A stretch of 64,000 nucleotides of DNA from Acidobacteriota bacterium. GTDB lineage: Bacteria; Acidobacteriota; Thermoanaerobaculia; Multivoradales; JAGPDF01. Made by a program: the position numbers and the translations under genes. Each line of letters begins with the position of its first letter. The stretch's first letter is position 1. The stretch covers positions 1 through 64,000 of the forward strand of contig JACTMI010000024.1 of the NCBI GenBank assembly GCA_014584695.1, written 5' to 3'. Positions 43,025-53,126 of this stretch are shown here, piece by piece. The notes beneath the pieces are model-generated. The model was not told the DNA's origin. It ran no database searches and saw only the letters and a list, made by a program, of their open reading frames with translations.

Positions 43025-44985
43025 CGGCCGGCCGGGTTCTGGTAGGTCTTGATCTGGCCAGTGATGGTGTCGACCACCCGCAGCGCGTACTCGAGATTCG
43101 ACAGCGAGCCGTAGATCACCAGGATCTTGTCGCCGAAGTCGAGCGTCTTGATCAGGATCTCCAGATTGGCCGGATCGGTGAACGAGAAGGCGCCGGTCAG
43201 CCCCGAGAGCTGGCGCTGCCGGCCCACCCCGGTCGAACCGTCGAACTGATTGCGCCATGTGACCTCGATGGCGAACCGGTTGGCGAGCAGGCAGAGCGTG
43301 TCGACGTCGGCGACACAGCTGCCGACGGCCGCCGCCATCGGGATGCCGGTGACGAGCGCTCCGAGACCGTCTCCGAGCGGGCCCGTCGTGGCGGAGGGGA
43401 AGGCGTTGTGCTCGATCGCGCCGCACTCGCCTTCGGTGTTCGAGTAGTTCTTGGTCGTCCCGCTGCGGGTGTCGAGCACCGTCATCGTGAAGCGCAGGTT
43501 GGTCAACTGGCTGTAGAAGACCTTGATCTCGCTGCCGAAGTCCAGGATCTTGACGATCAGCTCGATGTTGCCCGGATCGGTGAAGTAGAAGAATCCCGAC
43601 AGGTCGGTGTTGGCGATCGCGCCGCCGGCGCCCGAGGTGTTGTTGAACTGGTTCTGCCAGTTGACGGTGACGCGGAAGCGGCCATTGAGTAGACAGAGGT
43701 TTCCCGCCGGACAGCTCGGCGTGCCGCCGCCCCCGCCCCCGCCGCCGCCGGACGAGGGCGCGTAGAGGTAGCGGATGCCGCCGAGATCGTCGCTCCGCAG
43801 CGCGGCGCCGCGGCCGTCGTCGTGGGCGCGGAAGTACATCAAGGCATCGCGCAGCGTGGCGTTCGTCTCGCCCTCGTCCTCGCTCGAGTGGCCGAGTCCG
43901 AGGCCGTGGCCGAGCTCGTGGCCGAGCACCTCTTCGAAGAACTTGCTGGGACTGGCGGAGCGCGCGATCCGGCACTCGATGCCGTCGTTCATCACGATGT
44001 CGGCGCCCGAGATGCGGACGAAGGTCTCGCCGTTGAAGGTCCCGAGATTGCTGGCGCTCGACCAGGGGCCGCCGATCGCCAGCGTGCCGCCGCTGGCGCA
44101 GCTGAAGGTCCCGGCGATGTCCTGGTTCGGGTCATTGAACAGCAGCACGTTCTGGTTGTCGAAGCTCTGGAAGCCGGCGGTCGCGGTCGTGGTGCCGCCG
44201 TAGACGAGCCGGATCGGCGTCGCCGGCTCGTCGTTCCAGGCGGCGAGGGCGCGCTGGAACTCCGCGAAGCCGCCCCCGCCGAGGCCCGGCTGACCGTCCT
44301 GATGAGCGGACCAGGTCACCGAGCCGCCGGTGTCGAAAGTGAACCAGCGCAACTTGCGCCCCCCCGAGTCGAAGAACGAGAACTTTTCGAGGAAGGCGTG
44401 GTAGGCGAGCGGCCGCGGCTGGAAGAGGTAGTCCGGAATCCGGCGACGCCCGGCGGCGCGGTCCTCGATCCAGTCGGCGAAGCGGTCGAAGTCGCGCAGC
44501 CAGAGCGGCCGGCTGCTCTCCTCGGCGCCGTCCAGCACGTGGACCTGCGACTCGTCGCGGTGGGCGATGACGCGGCCGCCGGCGCGCACGCGGTGGAACG
44601 CGCCCTGGAGGAAGTGGAGGATCCGGTAGGTGCCGTCCTCGGCCGGATCGAGGAAGAGCAGCGCCCGGCCACCGGGCGCGAAGGCGGGAGCGCCGTAGAT
44701 CCGGAGCTCCCGCCCCTCGGCGTCGACCCCGCCCAGGACCCGGACGACCAGCGAGCTCGCGCCGATCGTCCCCTTGAGCACCCGTTCGACCTGCATCAGG
44801 TAGTCGGTCGCGGGGCGCTCGGCGGCGGCCGGCAGCGCGCCCTCGGCCGTGGCGACGACGATCAGGCGGGCCTGGTCGATCAGCACCGAGTCCTTGACCG
44901 GCACGATCGTGGTCGCGGCGAGCGTCCCGGCCAGGCCGCAGCCCAGCGCCAGGAGCGCGATCGTCCGGTGGGTCGAGGTCGACAT
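42982..44985 (-). CDS. Secreted metzincin metalloprotease with duplicated C-terminal domains
   Basis: 667 residues: signal peptide (about 1-24), a prodomain-like region (about 25-200), a matrixin-type catalytic domain with HELGHGLGLGH (the HExxHxxGxxH zinc motif) followed by LMYFRA as a Met-turn, then a nine-Gly linker and two related C-terminal domains of about 110 residues. Each repeat starts with a Cys-Leu-Leu (LCLLNGRFRVTVNWQNQF and LCLLANRFAIEVTWRNQF) and ends with a Cys and NAFP. ATG at 44985 has AAGGAG upstream. The two repeats are probably secretion or surface modules. Divergent from GT2. Confidence 0.88.
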   Translation of the reverse strand: MSTSTHRTIALLALGCGLAGTLAATTIVPVKDSVLIDQARLIVVATAEGALPAAAERPATDYLMQVERVLKGTIGASSLVVRVLGGVDAEGRELRIYGAPAFAPGGRALLFLDPAEDGTYRILHFLQGAFHRVRAGGRVIAHRDESQVHVLDGAEESSRPLWLRDFDRFADWIEDRAAGRRRIPDYLFQPRPLAYHAFLEKFSFFDSGGRKLRWFTFDTGGSVTWSAHQDGQPGLGGGGFAEFQRALAAWNDEPATPIRLVYGGTTTATAGFQSFDNQNVLLFNDPNQDIAGTFSCASGGTLAIGGPWSSASNLGTFNGETFVRISGADIVMNDGIECRIARSASPSKFFEEVLGHELGHGLGLGHSSEDEGETNATLRDALMYFRAHDDGRGAALRSDDLGGIRYLYAPSSGGGGGGGGGTPSCPAGNLCLLNGRFRVTVNWQNQFNNTSGAGGAIANTDLSGFFYFTDPGNIELIVKILDFGSEIKVFYSQLTNLRFTMTVLDTRSGTTKNYSNTEGECGAIEHNAFPSATTGPLGDGLGALVTGIPMAAAVGSCVADVDTLCLLANRFAIEVTWRNQFDGSTGVGRQRQLSGLTGAFSFTDPANLEILIKTLDFGDKILVIYGSLSNLEYALRVVDTITGQIKTYQNPAGRYCGGIDENAFPPA

Positions 44986-45036
44986 GAAGATCTCCTTGGC
45001 GGGGCGCCGTCCCTCGGCGGCACCGCCCCCGCGGGC

Positions 45037-45065
45037 AAGGTAAACCGCGGCCGCCCGTCTGTCAA
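45037..45065 (-). promoter_or_regulatory. Candidate promoter of the metzincin gene
   Basis: Perfect TTGACA (45065-45060, minus strand) with a 17-nt spacer to TACCTT (45042-45037). The -10 is weak (3/6), but the -35 and spacing are good, and the gene has a normal leader with Shine-Dalgarno. Back-to-back with the plus-strand promoter below. Confidence 0.45.
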
Positions 45066-45072
45066 TTCTCAT

Positions 45073-45109
45073 TCGACAGCCCCCGGCGCGGCGGGTAGAG
45101 TCGGGGGCT
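45073..45109 (+). promoter_or_regulatory. Candidate promoter and operator of the GT2 gene
   Basis: TCGACA (45073-45078), 17 nt, TAGAGT (45096-45101): 5/6 and 4/6 to consensus. A perfect 8-bp inverted repeat, AGCCCCCG (45078-45085) and CGGGGGCT (45102-45109), overlaps the -35 end and brackets the -10, which suggests a repressor site or a hairpin at the transcript start. The ATG follows at 45111, so the message would have almost no leader. Confidence 0.45.
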
Positions 45110-45110
45110 C

Positions 45111-45818
45111 ATGGCGAGACGCTTGTCGATCGTGATCCCGTGCTTCAACGAGAAGGCGACGGTCGAGGAGCTGCTGCGCCGCGTCGCGCGGGCACCGCTC
45201 CCGGCCCCGCTCGAGCGCGAGATCGTGGTGGTCGACGACTGCTCGACCGACGGCACGCGCGACCTGCTCCGGGAGCTCGCCCGGCGGGCAGACCCACCCT
45301 TCCAGCTGGTCGAGCAGCCGGTCAACCAGGGCAAGGGGGCGGCGCTGCGACGGGGCTTCGCCGAGGCCAGCGGCGACCTGATCGTGGTCCAGGACGCCGA
45401 CCTCGAGTACGACCCCCGCGATTACCCGGTCCTGCTGGCGCCGATCCTCGAGGACGAGGCCGACGTGGTCTACGGCTCGCGTTTCCTGGGCGGGCCCCAC
45501 CGGGTCCTGCTGTTCTGGCACTCGGTCGGCAACAAGTTCCTGACCACCGTCTCGAACATGTGCTCCAACTTGAACCTCTCGGACATGGAGACCTGCTACA
45601 AGGCCTTCCGCAAGAGCGTCCTGGACGGTGTGCCGCTGCGCTCGAGCCGCTTCGGCATCGAGCCCGAGCTGACCGCGAAGTTCGCGCGGCGGCGGGCGCG
45701 CATCTACGAGGTGCCGATCTCCTACCACGGCCGGACCTACGCCGAGGGCAAGAAGATCGGCTGGAAGGACGGGGTCGCCGCGCTGTGGGCGATCGTCCGC
45801 TACAATCTCGCCGACTGA
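45111..45818 (+). CDS. GT2 family glycosyltransferase (polyprenyl-phosphate sugar transferase-like)
   Basis: 235 residues with the GT-A fold start [19 protein letters not shown], the nucleotide-binding [14 protein letters not shown], the metal-binding [14 protein letters not shown] and GSRFLGG. The short length without membrane helices is typical of DPM1-like enzymes that charge a polyprenyl phosphate with a sugar. GT-C-like membrane proteins that could use such donors are encoded at 17530 and 39511-43024, an inferred link only. Followed 12 nt later by a lipoprotein gene. Confidence 0.9.
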   Translation: MARRLSIVIPCFNEKATVEELLRRVARAPLPAPLEREIVVVDDCSTDGTRDLLRELARRADPPFQLVEQPVNQGKGAALRRGFAEASGDLIVVQDADLEYDPRDYPVLLAPILEDEADVVYGSRFLGGPHRVLLFWHSVGNKFLTTVSNMCSNLNLSDMETCYKAFRKSVLDGVPLRSSRFGIEPELTAKFARRRARIYEVPISYHGRTYAEGKKIGWKDGVAALWAIVRYNLAD

Positions 45819-45830
45819 GGACGCCATCCG

Positions 45831-46277
45831 ATGAAGAGGTCCGGTTCTCCCTGGCTCCGCGCCCTGACGGCGGTCTGCCTGCTCCTGGCCGGGATCGCCT
45901 GCGGCGGCGATCCCGGCGACCGGGTCGACCGGCTGCGCGCGCGCTACTCCGCGACGCTCGGCAGCTTCGTCGTCCGCGACGATCCCGCGAGCGGCCGCCA
46001 GGAGATCCTGCTCGACGTGCTGGTCCAGTGGGACGGCCGCGAGCCGCTGCCGGGGCTCACCCTCGACCTGACCATGGCCGACGCCGCCGGACGCGAGAAG
46101 GGCGCCCGCAAGCTCTGGGTCGACACCGCCGGCCTGGACAGGGGCCCGGGACGCCAGCTGACGCTCACCGTGGACGATCTGCCCTATCAGGCGGGCGACG
46201 GTTTCTTCGTCGAGGTGAGGGTGCCGATCCCCCCGGCCGAGCGGGGGGACTACCGGGAGTTCTCCGGCGGCCGCTAG
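45831..46277 (+). CDS. Small lipoprotein of unknown function
   Basis: 148 residues. A signal peptide ends in the lipobox LLLAGIAC (Cys at about 24), so it is predicted to be lipidated. The mature part is beta-rich (GSFVVRDDPASGRQEILLDVLVQWDG, then TLDLTMADAAGREKG) and not recognised. Sits between GT2 (12 nt) and the MoxR gene (46 nt), possibly co-transcribed with both. Confidence 0.78.
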   Translation: MKRSGSPWLRALTAVCLLLAGIACGGDPGDRVDRLRARYSATLGSFVVRDDPASGRQEILLDVLVQWDGREPLPGLTLDLTMADAAGREKGARKLWVDTAGLDRGPGRQLTLTVDDLPYQAGDGFFVEVRVPIPPAERGDYREFSGGR

Positions 46278-46323
46278 TGGGGGGGCCCAACCGAAGTCCC
46301 GCCCCTTCCGTACCAGGGAGACG

Positions 46324-47292
46324 ATGACCTCCGAAGCCGCTCTGCCCCGCAGCCCGGTCGCCGCCCGCACGCCGCTGCCGGTCCGGCGCCTGGAAGAGAA
46401 CGTCGCCCGCGCCTTCCGCGGCAAGCCGGAGACGATCCGGCTGGCGGTCGTGGCGCTGCTGGCGCGCGGCCACGTGCTGATCGAAGACGTCCCGGGCGTC
46501 GGCAAGACGACCCTGGCGCAGGCGCTCGCCCGCTCCCTGGGCCTCGATTTCCAGCGCATCCAGTTCACCAGCGACCTGCTCCCCTCGGACATCCTGGGGG
46601 TGTCGATCTGGAACCAGCGCCGCGAGGAGTTCGAGTTCGTACCTGGCCCGATCTTCGCCTCGATCGTGCTCGCCGACGAGATCAACCGCGCGACGCCGAA
46701 GACCCAGTCCGCGCTGCTCGAGGCGATGAGCGAGGGGAAGGTGACGGTGGAGCGGCGGCGCTTCGACCTGCCCGATCCCTTTCTCGTCCTGGCGACGCAG
46801 AACCCCCACGAGTACCTGGGTACCTTTCCGCTGCCCGAGTCGCAGCTCGACCGCTTCGAGATGCACTTGCGGCTCGGCTACCCCGGGCGCTCCGAAGAGC
46901 GGTCCCTGCTGATCTCCGGTGGCATCCAGGGCGAGCTCGAACGGCTGCCGGTGGTGGTGCCGGCGGAGGAGCTGCGGGCGCTGCAGCGGCAGGTGCCCGA
47001 GGTCCGTCTGGCCGACAAGATCGCCGACTACGTCCTCGGCCTGGCGGAGCGGACGCGGCAGGGCGAGGAGTTCCAGCTCGGCATCTCGACCCGCGGCGCG
47101 CTCGGCCTCTGCCGTGCCGCCCAGGCGATGGCTCTGGCCGAAGGGCGTGACTTCGTGGTCCCCGACGACGTCCAGCGGTTGGCGGTGCCCGTTCTCGCGC
47201 ATCGGGTGGTGTTGCGGCGGGGCGCCGCAGGTCTGGACGCGGCGCGGCGGGCGGTCGAGCAGCTCATCGCCGCCACGCCGGTCCCGATCTGA
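46324..47292 (+). CDS. MoxR family AAA ATPase
   Basis: 322 residues. Walker A EDVPGVGKTTLAQ, Walker B SIVLADEINRATPKTQSALLEAM, and the sensor region DRFEMHLRLGYPGRSEE are all typical of MoxR. Such ATPases work as chaperone-like partners of DUF58/VWA proteins. ATG at 46324 has GGGAG 5 nt upstream. First of the MoxR-DUF58-transglutaminase set, 33 nt before the DUF58 gene. Confidence 0.96.
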   Translation: MTSEAALPRSPVAARTPLPVRRLEENVARAFRGKPETIRLAVVALLARGHVLIEDVPGVGKTTLAQALARSLGLDFQRIQFTSDLLPSDILGVSIWNQRREEFEFVPGPIFASIVLADEINRATPKTQSALLEAMSEGKVTVERRRFDLPDPFLVLATQNPHEYLGTFPLPESQLDRFEMHLRLGYPGRSEERSLLISGGIQGELERLPVVVPAEELRALQRQVPEVRLADKIADYVLGLAERTRQGEEFQLGISTRGALGLCRAAQAMALAEGRDFVVPDDVQRLAVPVLAHRVVLRRGAAGLDAARRAVEQLIAATPVPI

Positions 47293-47325
47293 CGCGCGGA
47301 GGCGGCCGCGCTGGTCCGTCGCGCG

Positions 47326-48408
47326 ATGGCAGCCATCTCGACTCTCTCTCCCGGTCGCTCCGCGCCCGCGCTGCTGCGCAATGCCGCCGCGGCGCTGCGC
47401 TCCCGGCTGGCGAAGCGCGGCACCCCGGAGGGGATCCGGATCACCAAGGTCGGACTCTGGTTCGTCCTGTTGACCGTTGTCGTCGCGGTGGCGGCGACCA
47501 ACACCGGCAACAACGCGCTCTATCTCGTGCTCGCCGCGATGCTGGGCCTGCTCGCCGTCTCCGGCGTGACCTCGCGCTGGAATCTGCGCCGGCTGGAGGT
47601 CGGCGTGACACCGCCGGTCGACCTCTACGCCCGGCGGCCGGCGGCCCTCGCCTTCACCGTCCGCAACGGCAGCCCGCGCCTGTCGCGCTGGCTCTTGCTG
47701 GTGTCGCTCGCGGTCAAGGGGCAGGTGCGGCTGATTCCGCACCTGCCGCCGGGAGCCTCGGCGCGCGGCACGCTCGACCTGATCTTCGCCCGCCGGGGCC
47801 GGCAGCGAATCGAGGTGGCGCACCTCTCCTCGCTCTTTCCGCTCGGCTTCTTCCGCAAGGGGATGCGCTATCCAGTGGGGATCGAGCTGCTGGTCTATCC
47901 GGAGATCTACCCGGCGGGGTCGGTCGATCTCGAGCCCTCGGGCCTCTCCGGCGACCGCTCCGCCGCACGGCCGGGCTGGGGGCACGAGCTGCACTCGCTG
48001 CGGCCCTTCCGGCAGGGTGACGACCCGCGCTCGATCCATTGGAAGAAGAGCGCCCAGGCCCGCGCGCTGGTCTACCAGGAGCGCGAGACGGAGGAGAGTC
48101 TGCGGCTGTCCATCTTGTTCGACAACGGCGTCGGCGCGCTCGCCGACGACGCCGCCCGCGACCGCTTCGAGCGCCTGGTTTCGGAGGCGGCGACGGCGGC
48201 GGTCGACCATCTCGAGCGGGGATTCGAGGTCGAGCTGGTGACCCGCGAGCGGCGGTTGCCGTTCGCGGCCGGCGGCCGCCAGCGGCGCGCGCTGCTCGAG
48301 ACGCTGGCGCTGGTCGAACCGGCGCCGCGCCAGCGGCTGCCGCTGGCCGCCAGCGCGCCGGGCGCGCGCCAGCTGCGGCTCTCGATCCCACCGGAGGGGC
48401 CGGCGTGA
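47326..48408 (+). CDS. DUF58 domain membrane-associated protein
   Basis: 360 residues with two N-terminal membrane helices (about 43-85) and a DUF58 core carrying the diagnostic RPFRQGDDPRSIHWK segment. Usually found next to MoxR and a transglutaminase-like membrane protein, as here. The following gene starts within its stop codon (GTGA). Exact biochemical function of the family is not established. Confidence 0.95.
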   Translation: MAAISTLSPGRSAPALLRNAAAALRSRLAKRGTPEGIRITKVGLWFVLLTVVVAVAATNTGNNALYLVLAAMLGLLAVSGVTSRWNLRRLEVGVTPPVDLYARRPAALAFTVRNGSPRLSRWLLLVSLAVKGQVRLIPHLPPGASARGTLDLIFARRGRQRIEVAHLSSLFPLGFFRKGMRYPVGIELLVYPEIYPAGSVDLEPSGLSGDRSAARPGWGHELHSLRPFRQGDDPRSIHWKKSAQARALVYQERETEESLRLSILFDNGVGALADDAARDRFERLVSEAATAAVDHLERGFEVELVTRERRLPFAAGGRQRRALLETLALVEPAPRQRLPLAASAPGARQLRLSIPPEGPA

Positions 48409-50534
48409 CCTTCGCGCGCGAGAAACGGCTCTGGCTCGGCGCCGCCGCCTTCGTGGTGGCCTGGCCGTTGCCGCTCAACGACGCGCTGGAGTGGCCGGTG
48501 CTGGCGCTCTTCGTCGTTGGCGTCGCGGCGATCCTCCGGCGGGCCCGGCGCGGGGCCGAGCGCTGGCTCTCGGATCGGGCGCTGAACCTGCTCGGGCTCG
48601 CCTACCTGCCGGTGCTGGTCGTCGACGTGGCGTGGATCGGCCGCGCGCAGATGGTCCGTCCGGTGCTCCACCTGATCCTCTTCGGTCTGCTGGCCAAGCT
48701 GGCCTCGCTCGGCCGCGAGCGCGACAAGTGGCAGGCCTGGATCGGCATCTTCTTCCTCTTCCTCGCGGCGATGGCGACCAGCGTCCACCCCTCGGTCCTG
48801 CTCTACCTGGTGCTCTTCCTCGGCCTCACCGTCGCGATCCTGGCCCGCTTCGTCTACCTGCACATCCTGTCGAGCTTCGGCCACGGGGACTCGGCGGCGC
48901 GCGGGCTGCCGCTCGGACGATTCGTGCTCGCGGCATCGCTCGCCACGCTGGTCTTCGCGGCGCCGCTGTTCGCGCTGTTGCCCCGGGTGCGCAGCCCTTA
49001 CATCCTGGCCGTCGGCCCGGGTGGCGGGGCGGGCAATCCAGCGGCCGGCTTCTCGGACGAAATGAGCCTCGACCTGATCGGCCGGATCCGCGACAACCCC
49101 CAGGTCGCTCTGCGGGTCGAGCTGGCAGGCCGGCACCCGAAGCCCGATCTGCTCCGGCTCAAGGCGGCGACCTACGAGCGCTGGGAGGGGCGGACTTGGC
49201 GCCGTTCGCCGGGGGCGAGGACGCTGCGCCGGGACCCCCTCCAGGGCAGCTACGCGCTGGCGCCGGGACCGGCGGCCGGCACCGCGCGCATCACCCTCGA
49301 GCCGCTGCGGATCACCAGCCTGCCGGTGCCGGTCGAAGCGAACGCGGTCGAGGTCGACGCGCCGATGCTCGAGCTCGACCGGGGCGGAGCGCTGCTGCTC
49401 AAGGGGATGCCGGCCGAGGCGCTCGAGTACGTGGCGCGGCTCGGCCGCGAGCCGGCATCGCTGGGCCTGGCTCCGGCGGAAACAGGCGATGGCGCGCTGG
49501 ACCGCGCCGGCGTCACGCCGCGCATGGCCGAGCTCGCCGCCCGCTGGGCGGGCGAAGGCGATGCGGCGGCGCGAGCGGCGGCGATCGAGCTGCGCCTGTT
49601 GGAAGACTACGAATACTCGCTCGAGTCGCTGGGTCGGGGGGGCGTCTCGCCGCTCGAGACCTTCCTGTTCGAGACCCGTCGCGGCCACTGCGAGTACTTC
49701 GCCTCGTCGATGGTGCTGCTCCTGCGCGCCGAAGGCATCCCGGCGCGGCTGATCACCGGCTTCTACGGCGCCGAGCAGAGCTGGTGGGATCGCGCCTGGA
49801 TCGTCCGCCAGTCGAACGCCCACGCCTGGGTCGAAGCGTACTTGCCGGAGCGGGGATGGACGACGTTCGACCCCACTCCGCCCGCCGGCAGGCCGGTGGC
49901 GTCGTCGCGGAACGCTTGGCTCTACGCGCGCCAGGCCTACGAAGCCCTGGTCTTTCGCTGGGATCGCTACGTCCTCTCCTACGACTTCTACGATCAGGTC
50001 AGCTTCGCCGGCGGGCTGCGCGAGATGTGGGCGCGCTGGATGCGCTCCTGGCGGGGCCGGGACGATGGCCCGCGCGCCGAAGCGCCACGGGTACCGGAGG
50101 CGCCAGGCCAGGCCGCGCCGCCGCCCGCGGGCGGCGCCCCGCCCGATTGGCTGCTGTCGTCGGCGGTGGTGTTCGCGCTCGGCGCGGCGCTGCTCGGTCT
50201 CTGGCTCTGGCGGCGGCGGGTCGAGTGGTCTTCGGCCGCCGGCTATCGGGAGCTGCGCGCCGTGCTCGCCGGGGCCGGCCTGCCGGTCGCCCCGGCGATG
50301 GCACCCTTGGCGCTCGCCGAGCTGGTCCGGCGGCGGCTGCCGGCGGCCGCGGCGCCGGCGGCGCGGATGGTCGCGACCTACCTCGACGAGAGCTTCGGCG
50401 GCCGCGCGCTCGATCCCTCCGCGCGTCTCGGCTTCCGCGCCGACCTGTCGGCCGTCGAGGCGGCGGTGCGCGCGCGGCGGCGCCGGCGCCCATCCGGTTC
50501 CGTGCCATACTTTCCGCCGCTTTCGAGGACCTAG
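48405..50534 (+). CDS. TgpA-like membrane transglutaminase/protease-fold protein
   Basis: 709 residues: about six N-terminal membrane helices (to about residue 190), a periplasmic transglutaminase-like domain with the Cys in [24 protein letters not shown], the His in NAHAWVEAY and the Asp in FDPTPP, then one more helix (about 575-595) and a cytoplasmic tail. Catalytic triad intact. The GTG at 48405 overlaps the DUF58 stop (GTGA). Forms the classic MoxR-DUF58-TgpA module; in Pseudomonas a related protein is essential, but substrate is unknown. Confidence 0.92.
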   Translation: MTFAREKRLWLGAAAFVVAWPLPLNDALEWPVLALFVVGVAAILRRARRGAERWLSDRALNLLGLAYLPVLVVDVAWIGRAQMVRPVLHLILFGLLAKLASLGRERDKWQAWIGIFFLFLAAMATSVHPSVLLYLVLFLGLTVAILARFVYLHILSSFGHGDSAARGLPLGRFVLAASLATLVFAAPLFALLPRVRSPYILAVGPGGGAGNPAAGFSDEMSLDLIGRIRDNPQVALRVELAGRHPKPDLLRLKAATYERWEGRTWRRSPGARTLRRDPLQGSYALAPGPAAGTARITLEPLRITSLPVPVEANAVEVDAPMLELDRGGALLLKGMPAEALEYVARLGREPASLGLAPAETGDGALDRAGVTPRMAELAARWAGEGDAAARAAAIELRLLEDYEYSLESLGRGGVSPLETFLFETRRGHCEYFASSMVLLLRAEGIPARLITGFYGAEQSWWDRAWIVRQSNAHAWVEAYLPERGWTTFDPTPPAGRPVASSRNAWLYARQAYEALVFRWDRYVLSYDFYDQVSFAGGLREMWARWMRSWRGRDDGPRAEAPRVPEAPGQAAPPPAGGAPPDWLLSSAVVFALGAALLGLWLWRRRVEWSSAAGYRELRAVLAGAGLPVAPAMAPLALAELVRRRLPAAAAPAARMVATYLDESFGGRALDPSARLGFRADLSAVEAAVRARRRRRPSGSVPYFPPLSRT

Positions 50535-50556
50535 CCGCAGAGGACACGCCCCAGCC

Positions 50557-51621
50557 ATGAGCCCGATCGAGCGCATTCAATCGTTGCTCGGCGCCGACGC
50601 CGAGAGCCTCCTGAGTCACGTCTGCGGCGGCATCCCGAAGGCGGGGATTCGCACGCCGGCGCCCGACCACGTCGACGCCGTCTTCGCGGGGTCGGATCGC
50701 CACCCGCAGACCCTCGTCAACCTCCAGCGACTCCACTCGACCGGCCGTCTGGCGGGCACCGGCTACCTGTCGATCTTGCCGGTCGATCAGGGCATCGAGC
50801 ACTCGGCGGCCGCTTCGTTCGCGCCCAACCCGGACTATTTCGACCCCCAGCAGATCGTCGAGCTGGCGATCGACGGGGGCTGCAGCGCCGTCGCCTGCAC
50901 GCTCGGCGGGCTCGGCCTGGTGGCGCGCCGCTACGCGCACCGGATCCCGTTCGTGGTCAAGGTCAACCACAACCAGCTGCTGACCTATCCCAACGGCCAT
51001 CGGCAGACGATGTTCGCGCGGGTCGAGCAGTGCTGGGACCTGGGCGCCGCGGCGATCGGCGCCACGATCTACTTCGGCTCCGACGACGCCGACCGGGAGA
51101 TCGAGGAGGTCGGGGAGGCCTTCGCCGCCGCCCACGAAATGGGGCTCGCGACCATCCTCTGGTGCTACCTGCGCAATCCGGCGTTCACCCAGAGTGGCGT
51201 CGATCATCACACCGCCGCCGACCTGACCGCCCAGGCCAACCACCTCGGTGTCACCCTCGGCGCCGACCTGATCAAGCAGAAGCTGCCGACCCACAACGGC
51301 GGCTACCGCGCCTTCGAGAAGTACGGCAAGACCCATCGCCGGGTCTACGGCGAGCTGGTGGCCGAGCACCCGATCGACTACGTCCGCTGGCAGGTCGCCA
51401 ACTGCTACCTGGGCAAAATCGGCCTGATCAACTCCGGCGGCGCGTCGGCGGGGGAGAGCGATCTCGCCGAGGCGGTGCGCACCGCCGTGATCAACAAGCG
51501 CGGCGGCGGCATGGGCCTGATCTCGGGCCGCAAGGCCTTCCAGCGCCCGCGCGCCGAAGGGGTGGCGCTGCTGCACGCCATCCAGGACGTCTACCTCTGC
51601 CCGGAAGTCACCGTCGCCTGA
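50557..51621 (+). CDS. fbaB: Class I fructose-bisphosphate aldolase (DhnA/archaeal type)
   Basis: 354 residues. Schiff-base glycolytic aldolase of the FbaB/DhnA kind: [11 protein letters not shown] near the N-terminus, [27 protein letters not shown] and [13 protein letters not shown]. Schiff-base Lys most likely in one of the VVK or IKQK strands. ATG at 50557 follows the transglutaminase gene by 22 nt and is the first start that fits the family. It cleaves fructose 1,6-bisphosphate to triose phosphates. Confidence 0.95.
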   Translation: MSPIERIQSLLGADAESLLSHVCGGIPKAGIRTPAPDHVDAVFAGSDRHPQTLVNLQRLHSTGRLAGTGYLSILPVDQGIEHSAAASFAPNPDYFDPQQIVELAIDGGCSAVACTLGGLGLVARRYAHRIPFVVKVNHNQLLTYPNGHRQTMFARVEQCWDLGAAAIGATIYFGSDDADREIEEVGEAFAAAHEMGLATILWCYLRNPAFTQSGVDHHTAADLTAQANHLGVTLGADLIKQKLPTHNGGYRAFEKYGKTHRRVYGELVAEHPIDYVRWQVANCYLGKIGLINSGGASAGESDLAEAVRTAVINKRGGGMGLISGRKAFQRPRAEGVALLHAIQDVYLCPEVTVA

Positions 51622-51682
51622 GACCCCGGGCGATGCGCGGGTGCGCGCTTCGAGCCGGCGCCGCCACTGCCTGGAGGACCCC

Positions 51683-52183
51683 ATGCCAAAGCGCTTCTCG
51701 TTCGCAGGCCTCTTCCTGATCTTCGCCGGCGCCTTGGCCGGCGTTGCCGCGGTTGCCGCGGCGGGACCGGAAGGACCGGACCGCCCGGCGCTCGTGGCGG
51801 AGGTCCGGCGCGCCGAGCTGGCCTTCGCCGCATCGGTCGAGCAGAACCGGCCCGAGCAGTTCGCCGGCTTCCTCGACGAGGAGGCGGTGTTCGTCGGCAG
51901 CCAGGGCGTGACGCGCGGCAAGGCGGCGATCGTGGCCGCCTGGGCGGTCTTCTTCGGCGAGGGGAGGCCGCACTTCGAGTGGCGACCGGAGATCGTCGAG
52001 CTCTCGGGTGACGGTACGCTCGGCATGACGCGCGGCCCTTGGACGCTCCGCTCCTGGCAGCCGGACGGCACCGAGCGCGTCCAGACGGGGACTTTCAACT
52101 CGGTCTGGCGGCGCCAGCCGGACGGCGCCTGGAAGGTGATCTTCGACGCCGGCTGCCCGCCCTGCCCGGCGTGCGGCGGCTGA
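51683..52183 (+). CDS. Exported NTF2-like (DUF4440/SnoaL-type) protein
   Basis: 166 residues with a signal peptide (about 1-27) and an NTF2-like domain (LVAEVRRAELAFAASVEQNRPEQFAGFLDEEAVFVG, then WEVIFDAGCPPCP-type ending WKVIFDAGCP). Such domains are small cone-shaped beta-barrels with a ligand pocket. The ATG at 51683 has GGAGG 7 nt before it and starts the signal peptide. A CPPCPAC cysteine cluster at the C-terminus is unusual. Function unknown. Confidence 0.82.
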   Translation: MPKRFSFAGLFLIFAGALAGVAAVAAAGPEGPDRPALVAEVRRAELAFAASVEQNRPEQFAGFLDEEAVFVGSQGVTRGKAAIVAAWAVFFGEGRPHFEWRPEIVELSGDGTLGMTRGPWTLRSWQPDGTERVQTGTFNSVWRRQPDGAWKVIFDAGCPPCPACGG

Positions 52184-52256
52184 CAGCGCTCCCCGGCTCG
52201 GGTCCGCTGGGAGGGAGGTCGAGCCGACCGCGCTGGTCGAGTAGACTCGCTCGCCG

Positions 52257-53126
52257 ATGAAACTGGGCTCGTTTCGACTGCGTGTGCTCTCCGACGGCCT
52301 CTTCCGGCTCGACGGCGGCGCGATGTTCGGGGTGGTCCCCAAGCCGCTGTGGGAGAAGGTGCGGCCCCCGGACGAGCGCAACCGGATCCGGATGGGGACC
52401 AATTGTCTGCTGATCGAAGCCGGCGCCGATCTGGTGCTGATCGACACCGGGCTGGGCGACAAGGTCGCGCCCAAGGAGAGCGACATCTACGCTCTCCAGG
52501 CGGGCGTGCCGCGGCTGCCCGACCGCCTGCGCGCCGCCGGCTTCGCGCCCGAGCAGGTGACCCACGTCGTGCTGACCCACCTGCACTTCGACCACTGCGG
52601 CTGGAACACGCGCCAGGGTCCCGGCGGCGGCCTGGTGCCGACCTTTCCGAACGCCCGCTACTGGCTCGAGCGGGCCGAGGTCGAGCACGCGCGCGCGCCC
52701 AACGAGCGCGACCGCGCCTCCTACTGGCCGGAGAACTGGGAGCCGCTGTTCGAGGCCGGTGCGGTCGAGCTGTTCGACGAACGGGCCGAGGTCGTGCCGG
52801 GCATCGAGGCGATCAAGGCGCCCGGGCACAACGCCGACATGTGCCTGGTGACGCTCGACGGCGGCGGCGGCGAGCGCGGCATCTTCTTCGCCGACCTGGT
52901 TCCCCACTCGGCGCACGTCCCCTATCCCTGGATCATGGGCTACGACCTCTATCCCCTGACCACGCTCGAGCAGAAGAAGATCTGGATTCCGCGCGCGGCG
53001 GAGGGCGGATGGCTGTGCGTCTTCGAGCACAACCCCGACGAGCCCTGGGGCCGCGTCGTCGAGGAGCGGCCGGGGCGATACCGGGCGGAGCTGATCGATC
53101 CCGCAGGGCCGGAGGGCCCGGAATGA
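52257..53126 (+). CDS. Metallo-beta-lactamase-fold hydrolase
   Basis: 289 residues with the zinc motif THLHFDHCG, a later His in GHNADM and Asp in FFADLVPH, as in the lactonase-like group of MBL hydrolases. No signal peptide, so cytoplasmic. The ATG at 52257 has no Shine-Dalgarno and follows TAGACT by 9 nt. Its stop overlaps the E1-alpha start (ATGA), which links it to oxo-acid metabolism; substrate unknown. Confidence 0.9.
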   Translation: MKLGSFRLRVLSDGLFRLDGGAMFGVVPKPLWEKVRPPDERNRIRMGTNCLLIEAGADLVLIDTGLGDKVAPKESDIYALQAGVPRLPDRLRAAGFAPEQVTHVVLTHLHFDHCGWNTRQGPGGGLVPTFPNARYWLERAEVEHARAPNERDRASYWPENWEPLFEAGAVELFDERAEVVPGIEAIKAPGHNADMCLVTLDGGGGERGIFFADLVPHSAHVPYPWIMGYDLYPLTTLEQKKIWIPRAAEGGWLCVFEHNPDEPWGRVVEERPGRYRAELIDPAGPEGPE

